From Gammaproteobacteria bacterium (GTDB lineage Bacteria > Pseudomonadota > Gammaproteobacteria > Eutrophobiales > Eutrophobiaceae), in NCBI GenBank assembly GCA_016844485.1, contig JAENIZ010000015.1, forward strand, positions 15,123 to 27,647: a stretch of DNA of 12,525 nt, given 5' to 3'. The notes below the pieces were generated by a model that was not told the DNA's origin, did not search any database, and saw only the letters and a list, made by a program, of their open reading frames with translations. Shown piece after piece: positions 8,203 to 12,525 of the stretch. Numbering within the stretch: the first letter of the stretch is position 1; each line of letters starts with the position of its first letter. A program made the position numbers and the translations under genes.

Positions 8203-8287
8203 AAAGATTATTTAAAAAAACCTGTAACACCAACCAACATCAAATTACTGTATTCACGGAGCTGTGGTGGTGTCGCCAATACTTCAA

Positions 8288-8303
8288 AGCAGCTATGATG
8301 CCA
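8288..8303 (-). promoter_or_regulatory. Sigma-54 (RpoN) promoter of the pilin gene
   Basis: The minus strand reads TGGCATCATAGCTGCT. Against the consensus TGGCAC-N5-TTGCW this keeps the invariant GG (-24) and GC (-12) dinucleotides at the exact spacing, and matches 9 of 12 defined positions. The start site would fall near 8277, giving an untranslated leader of about 87 bases. RpoN control through the PilS-PilR two-component system is the known mode for pilA in Pseudomonas and relatives; that PilR acts here is inferred. Confidence 0.82.
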
Positions 8304-8401
8304 ACCGCCCGAATAAAGAAAGTCAGTAAATAGAAGAAACATATATCTACTTGTTATTTATACATAAATATACAGGTAAAATAAATCTGGACGAATCTTT
8401 A

Positions 8402-8414
8402 AAAATTATTGATT
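8402..8414 (-). promoter_or_regulatory. Possible IHF site between upstream sites and sigma-54 promoter
   Basis: The minus strand reads AATCAATAATTTT, which fits WATCAANNNNTTR except at the last position. It lies roughly 125-137 bases upstream of the predicted pilin start site, in an AT-rich stretch. Sigma-54 promoters often need DNA bending to bring the activator to the polymerase. AT-rich DNA gives chance matches, so this is tentative. Confidence 0.4.
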
Positions 8415-8435
8415 TAGCCTGGGTTCCTTCTGAAA

Positions 8436-8462
8436 GTGTCAGATTATGACGAATATTGTCAC
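8436..8462. promoter_or_regulatory. Possible activator (PilR-type) binding sites: two TGTC boxes 20 bp apart
   Basis: TGTCA occurs on the plus strand at 8437-8441 and again at 8457-8461, exactly 20 bases apart, so both lie on the same DNA face. A TGAC lies between them, and the outer flanks form an imperfect inverted repeat. The pair sits about 160-185 bases upstream of the predicted start site, directly after the stop codon of the preceding gene. TGTC-containing boxes have been reported for PilR upstream of pilA in Pseudomonas aeruginosa. The assignment is by analogy. Confidence 0.35.
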
Positions 8463-8463
8463 T

Positions 8464-10497
8464 TCATTTAGTTTGTTGCTGTTTCATATATTTATCCAGT
8501 TCCAGCATCCGAGTATAGGCCGGATTCTTCGGGTCCGGCCATTCCTGAAGTGAAAGTTTAAAATATTGCATGGCATTTACTGAATCACCCTTGCGCTGCA
8601 GCATGATGGCTTTGATCAGGGAGTAGTTTGCAGAATCCTCAACCAACATTGCCTCATCACGTAAACGTTCAGCTTTGGCTAACAATGATGAAATAAAATC
8701 AAAATCGGGATTCGGATACGACAACAGGATATTGGCGGCTGTAATCAGGCCATAATAACCCCGACACACTCTCAACAATTCCGCCGCATGTTCCCTGGGA
8801 TGATCAAAATAATACAAATGAATGGCAATACGGCAGTTGTCGGCTATCAGGAGTTTGTGATACATGATTTCCCACGAATCATAAAATTTATCCATGGCCA
8901 GCAGATTTTCGAAAAATTCCTTAACCAGGGAGTTTTCCACCACCACTCTCTGACCTTTCTGCAAGGACCTGTCCACCCTGTGATAAATACCAAAGTCGCG
9001 GACACCATATAAATCCGGAATACTGGCAATAAAATATATCGGCCGTTGCTGGGATTCGATGAACTCACTCATTATTTTATGGTTGGAATCCTTATCATTT
9101 ATAATCGGGTCTACCAGGCGGTTTTTAAACACCAATCCCACAACACTATAAATTGTTACATCGGGCCTCACCTTTTCTATCAGGTTAAAATACCCCAGTG
9201 TGCCGACATCCAGATCACCGACAGCGAAAAATATTGCATCTTTTTCCAGGGTATTCAGTATTGTCATTGCATAGCTCTCTCCCAACTTGTCATTGGCCCG
9301 ATAGTTATAGGGAATATTTGTCATGAGTCCCGTGATCAAAAGTACACCGGTGAATACCATATTGATCGTTTGTTGCGATGAATGGATCCTGAAGTTACTC
9401 ATTATGAATACGGCTGCTTCCCGAACACCCAGAACCGTCCATAGCGCCAGGATCGAGTAGGAGACCAGCGGGTATACCTTGAAAATATTCTGATAAAGAG
9501 GCGAAAAGTAAAACCCCAGCATCATGGCTAAAAGTACGGTACTGCCGAGATATGCCAATACCAGCCCGATACAGATGTTTTTCCGCCAGTGATACCACTG
9601 TCGCACGAAGCCAACCAGGGCCAGCACCCCGCCCAGTGGCCCGAATTGCCGCCCACTTTCCTGCATGGCATACACCACGTACTGTAACTTGTCGGCATAA
9701 TTTGCGCCTATCTGGTGATCTGCCGCTGCATAGCCCTGCCTGCTGATCATGTACCAGACATCCTGCCAGGAATCCAGGGGCCCGTAAAAACTGATCGCCG
9801 TATCCATTTGTGACCGCACCACCATCCAGACGTAGGGACACAAGCCCAGAACCAGAAAAATCAACCCTTTTGGAGTATTTCGTACTATCGATCTGATTTT
9901 CGGCCAGAGCACGGCCAGCACTGAAGGGGTTGAAAGTATCAGTAAGGGCCAATGGTTGCATAAACCGAGGCCATAGATAAAGAACATCAAGGGCAGGAAC
10001 TTGCCGGATGTTTTTCCCTCGTTCCTGACGTAATGGATCGCGCCCCAAAGTAATACCAGATAGATGCATGTATTAAGGGTATAAACCTCGGCAATTATCG
10101 CCTGCGACCAGTAGGTTTTCGAAACGCCCAGACACAGAGCAACAGCGATGGCCAGGGTTCTGTTATTGAATAACCCCAGGGCAATGTAATATAAAACGAT
10201 GCAGCTTACTGCCCCAAAAAAACCACTCAAGGCATGCACCCTGAAAGCAACGCTGCCGATAGGGATTTGGGTGGCCAGATGACCAAGCCAGGTGAATAAA
10301 GGGTACCCAGGAGAATGGGCAACGCCATTGAAATACGCTGCCAAGATGAACATACCATCGTCTTCCAGGACGACGGTTCGGGGAGCGCTAACTAGATAGA
10401 TAACATAAACCGCAAAAAATATTAATGCACAGACAAACCATTCGTGGCTTGATTTTTTCCGGTTTAAGGAGATTGGCGTAGATGGAATTTCCTGCAT
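8464..10497 (-). CDS. DUF2723 (TMEM260-like) GT-C membrane glycosyltransferase
   Basis: The 677-residue protein has about ten to twelve membrane helices in residues 20-400 and a soluble C-terminal half. DUF2723 hallmarks are an acidic first loop (Glu45-Asp46-Asp47), AHSPGYPLFTWLGH (60-73), AEVYTLN (136-142) and GLCNHWPL (178-185). The family has a GT-C fold; its human member TMEM260 is a protein O-mannosyltransferase that uses a lipid-linked sugar. Bacterial members are mostly uncharacterised and may glycosylate proteins or surface glycans in the periplasm. Residues about 600-665 resemble a tetratricopeptide-like helical repeat. The ATG (10495-10497) lies 9 bases after the stop of the phosphotransferase fusion, with only a weak AAGA-type Shine-Dalgarno, so the two are probably cotranscribed. 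An overlapping ATG at 10500-10502 is in another frame. The acceptor is unknown; the pilin next door is a candidate. Confidence 0.88.
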   Translation of the reverse strand: MQEIPSTPISLNRKKSSHEWFVCALIFFAVYVIYLVSAPRTVVLEDDGMFILAAYFNGVAHSPGYPLFTWLGHLATQIPIGSVAFRVHALSGFFGAVSCIVLYYIALGLFNNRTLAIAVALCLGVSKTYWSQAIIAEVYTLNTCIYLVLLWGAIHYVRNEGKTSGKFLPLMFFIYGLGLCNHWPLLILSTPSVLAVLWPKIRSIVRNTPKGLIFLVLGLCPYVWMVVRSQMDTAISFYGPLDSWQDVWYMISRQGYAAADHQIGANYADKLQYVVYAMQESGRQFGPLGGVLALVGFVRQWYHWRKNICIGLVLAYLGSTVLLAMMLGFYFSPLYQNIFKVYPLVSYSILALWTVLGVREAAVFIMSNFRIHSSQQTINMVFTGVLLITGLMTNIPYNYRANDKLGESYAMTILNTLEKDAIFFAVGDLDVGTLGYFNLIEKVRPDVTIYSVVGLVFKNRLVDPIINDKDSNHKIMSEFIESQQRPIYFIASIPDLYGVRDFGIYHRVDRSLQKGQRVVVENSLVKEFFENLLAMDKFYDSWEIMYHKLLIADNCRIAIHLYYFDHPREHAAELLRVCRGYYGLITAANILLSYPNPDFDFISSLLAKAERLRDEAMLVEDSANYSLIKAIMLQRKGDSVNAMQYFKLSLQEWPDPKNPAYTRMLELDKYMKQQQTK

Positions 10498-10506
10498 TGC
10501 ATTATC

Positions 10507-12525
10507 TTACTCAATCATTCCGATCATTTTTTCATCATCCGTGATGATTCCATCAGGTAATATTCCGGCTGATTTCCATCCCTGGATGATGCTCCCATCA
10601 TTGACGGTGTAGGCCATTACCTTTATGCCATGCTCATGGGCGGTATGTATTAATTCACTGTTCACAACGGAATAGTGTGCATAAACCCAGTCAAGCTTCA
10701 TTTGCGCTATAAATTCCAGGTCTTCCGGGGTAAGTTTTTTTGTATATTCCGTATCAAACCCCACCTGGCAATTACAACCATTCTTAATCGAACTCGCAAG
10801 ATATTCATGAAAACTGTCAACGATGAAACGCTGTTTGTCCGGCTGTGTGGAGAGTATGCGCACCACTTCCCGGCTCAGATAAGCTAAATGCTTGATGTGT
10901 TCCTGGGGCTTTATCTCAATCAGCATGTTTATCTTGCCGGAGTATTTCTCCACTGCCTGTTCCAGGGTCAGTACGTCCGAATACGCGGGAATGGACCTTA
11001 ATTCCTGCAGGGATAGATCGAGTATGAGTTTTTGTTCGCTACCGACGACGATAGTGGGATCATGCAGCAGAACCAGTTCGCCATCACTGGTAAGCTGCAC
11101 ATCAACTTCAACCCAATTGAATGCCGAGGTCAAGATAGCGTCGAGTGCGGCAGCAGAGTTTTCCATGCCGGCTTCGCTCTCACCATTGATATTACCGCGG
11201 TGGGAGATAATGAGGGGTTGCGCCAACCCCTGGATACTCTTGAACTTCCTGTTATCAGACCGGATTGCGTAACGATTTTTTTGTAACAGGTAATAGTGCA
11301 CGGGAAATATCGTATCCACGTAGGACTTCGCCTGCTCGTATAACGTTGCATTCCCGCTATCGGTCCGTATGGCCCGGTTATCGCGATTTGCCAGCCGGTA
11401 TTGCTTGCGTAACCGATCAAATACAACTTCCTTGTCATTAAACCACAAGTGCATGCGCTCCAGCGTATCACCACCGAATGCATACACCACCCGGTTCACG
11501 GGCCAAGACGCTTCCGGTTGCACCAGGCTGACACCCAGATTGCAACTGTGTGATTCCAGTCCCAGCAAATCCATAATAGTTGCCGGTATGTCGTGCGAGC
11601 CAGCCACGCGATCCGAATACGATCGGTATTGTTTCAGTTCCTCGGCAGTCAAGCCCGCGATGATCAACGGCACATCAAACCGCATTTCATAATTTTCCGT
11701 GATATTCCCCTCATTCACTATATGCGGCGCGTGATCGCCAGTGATCACCAGGATCGCATTGTCCCCATGCAACCGGTACCAGTCATAAAACTCCCCCAGC
11801 TGCTGATCAAGATACATATACGATTCCACCAGATCATGCACCACACCTTCGTCATCCGGATAACGAAGCTGCCAATTGTTCGGCAGTGTATAAGGATCGT
11901 GTGTACTTAGTGTAAATAGCGTTGCCAGAAATTTTTCACCAGGCTGGTGTTTCTCCGTAAGCCAGTCTGCGAGCTTTTTAAACATAACACTGTCATCGTA
12001 CCCCCAGCCATAAACAGGTAGATTACCAGCCGGATCGTATTCGACGATTTCCTTGAAGCCCATGTCATTCAAATAAATTCTTTGCCGTTCGAAAGAAAGA
12101 TCGCCGCCATGAAAATAAACCGTATCGTAACCCTGCCTGTTCAACTGTTCGGGAAAGCCGGTCAGGGTGATAGCAGGGTCATTCCATAAATAATTATTGA
12201 ATGGATTTCCGGGCAGGCCGCTAAAAATAGCGGGAAGTGAAGTCACACTCTTTGTTCCCGGCGAGAAGAAATTCCGGAATTCAAGATTCTCGCCAGCTAT
12301 CCTTTGCAGGTTGGGCATAATACCATTACCGCGGTATTTCCCGTACATCTCCTCCCGACTGATTCCTTCCAGTATCAGCAAAATGACACTCCTGCCATTC
12401 CCTTGATTACCGATGGATGAGCGCACAGCACAAATCGGATAATCGGGGTTGAGTAATGGCTCGTTCGGTGATTTGCCCTGTAGTTGTCTGAATACTTTAA
12501 AATGATCCCCGGTCAGCTGGAACTC
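10507..12525 (-). CDS. LtaS/OpgB-type phosphoglycerol transferase fused to a glycerophosphodiester phosphodiesterase domain (5' end outside window)
   Basis: The frame is open to the right edge, so the gene is partial; 672 residues are visible. A GTG at 12424-12426 could be read as a start but 33 in-frame codons precede it and the membrane helices usual for LtaS must lie outside. Numbering from that GTG, the alkaline-phosphatase-fold domain has ILLILEG (15-21, metal-binding Glu20), NFFSPGTKSVTSLPAIFSG (52-70, nucleophile region), STHDPY (174-179) and the metal site GDHAPH (230-235). Residues about 404-639 form a complete phosphodiesterase domain: HRG (409-411), Glu422-Asn423, EVDV (440-443), LLHDPT (453-458), IEIK (503-506), AYTVND (605-610) and GIITDDE (626-632). 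Both domains should face the periplasm. One half would transfer glycerol phosphate from phosphatidylglycerol; the other cleaves glycerophosphodiesters. The substrate is unknown. Confidence 0.88.
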   Translation of the reverse strand, partial: EFQLTGDHFKVFRQLQGKSPNEPLLNPDYPICAVRSSIGNQGNGRSVILLILEGISREEMYGKYRGNGIMPNLQRIAGENLEFRNFFSPGTKSVTSLPAIFSGLPGNPFNNYLWNDPAITLTGFPEQLNRQGYDTVYFHGGDLSFERQRIYLNDMGFKEIVEYDPAGNLPVYGWGYDDSVMFKKLADWLTEKHQPGEKFLATLFTLSTHDPYTLPNNWQLRYPDDEGVVHDLVESYMYLDQQLGEFYDWYRLHGDNAILVITGDHAPHIVNEGNITENYEMRFDVPLIIAGLTAEELKQYRSYSDRVAGSHDIPATIMDLLGLESHSCNLGVSLVQPEASWPVNRVVYAFGGDTLERMHLWFNDKEVVFDRLRKQYRLANRDNRAIRTDSGNATLYEQAKSYVDTIFPVHYYLLQKNRYAIRSDNRKFKSIQGLAQPLIISHRGNINGESEAGMENSAAALDAILTSAFNWVEVDVQLTSDGELVLLHDPTIVVGSEQKLILDLSLQELRSIPAYSDVLTLEQAVEKYSGKINMLIEIKPQEHIKHLAYLSREVVRILSTQPDKQRFIVDSFHEYLASSIKNGCNCQVGFDTEYTKKLTPEDLEFIAQMKLDWVYAHYSVVNSELIHTAHEHGIKVMAYTVNDGSIIQGWKSAGILPDGIITDDEKMIGMIE

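Noticed and set aside
8191..8463. Terminator of the DUF2723 gene or a small gene or RNA in the pilin upstream gap
   Set aside because: No GC-rich hairpin with a T tract and no reading frame with a ribosome site was found; the content is explained as regulatory DNA and untranslated leader.
9395..10069. 224-residue minus-strand open frame inside the DUF2723 gene
   Set aside because: It overlaps completely a well-supported membrane glycosyltransferase in another frame and shows no recognisable domain.
10507..12426. GTG at 12426 as the true start of the phosphoglycerol transferase fusion
   Set aside because: The frame stays open for 33 more codons to the edge, and the GTG lies directly before the first catalytic strand, without the membrane helices expected for the family.

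Overview
All nine protein genes lie on the minus strand, so transcription runs from the right edge (12525) to the left edge (1). The window is a surface-glycan and type IV pilus region of a Gram-negative bacterium. The major pilin has a class III leader of the PilA type, a sigma-54-like promoter precedes it, and the enzymes fit a periplasm and outer surface. A gamma- or betaproteobacterium with mid-range GC is most likely; the genus cannot be read from this window. No tRNA, rRNA, insertion sequence, attachment site or CRISPR array was seen, and no gene-free stretch exceeds about 275 bases.

In transcription order: (i) 12525-10507, a protein cut by the window edge that joins an LtaS/OpgB-type phosphoglycerol-transferase (sulfatase fold) domain to a glycerophosphodiester phosphodiesterase domain; (ii) 10497-8464, a DUF2723/TMEM260-type GT-C membrane glycosyltransferase, 9 bases downstream; (iii) 8463-8191, a regulatory gap with a well-formed sigma-54 promoter and possible upstream activator and IHF sites; (iv) 8190-7732, the major type IV pilin, closed by a strong intrinsic terminator; (v) 7614-5725, a second, different GT-C enzyme of the TMTC/TfpW-like kind with a C-terminal helical region; (vi) a tightly packed run at 5699-696 of a DPM1/GtrB-like GT2, a class I methyltransferase, a GT4 glycosyltransferase and a fused MDR plus Gfo/Idh oxidoreductase; (vii) 644-1, the amidotransferase half of an asparagine-synthetase-like protein that runs off the left edge.

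The simplest reading is a glycan locus with the pilin gene inside it. The GT2 would charge a polyprenyl-phosphate carrier with a sugar. One or both GT-C enzymes would use lipid-linked sugars in the periplasm, and the one just downstream of the pilin is the best candidate for glycosylating it. The GT4, methyltransferase, oxidoreductase and AsnB-like protein would build or decorate the sugar or a larger polysaccharide. The phosphoglycerol-transferase/phosphodiesterase fusion could add glycerol phosphate to the glycan or the pilin. The enzyme families are well supported by motifs. The link between them and the pilin is inference from gene order.
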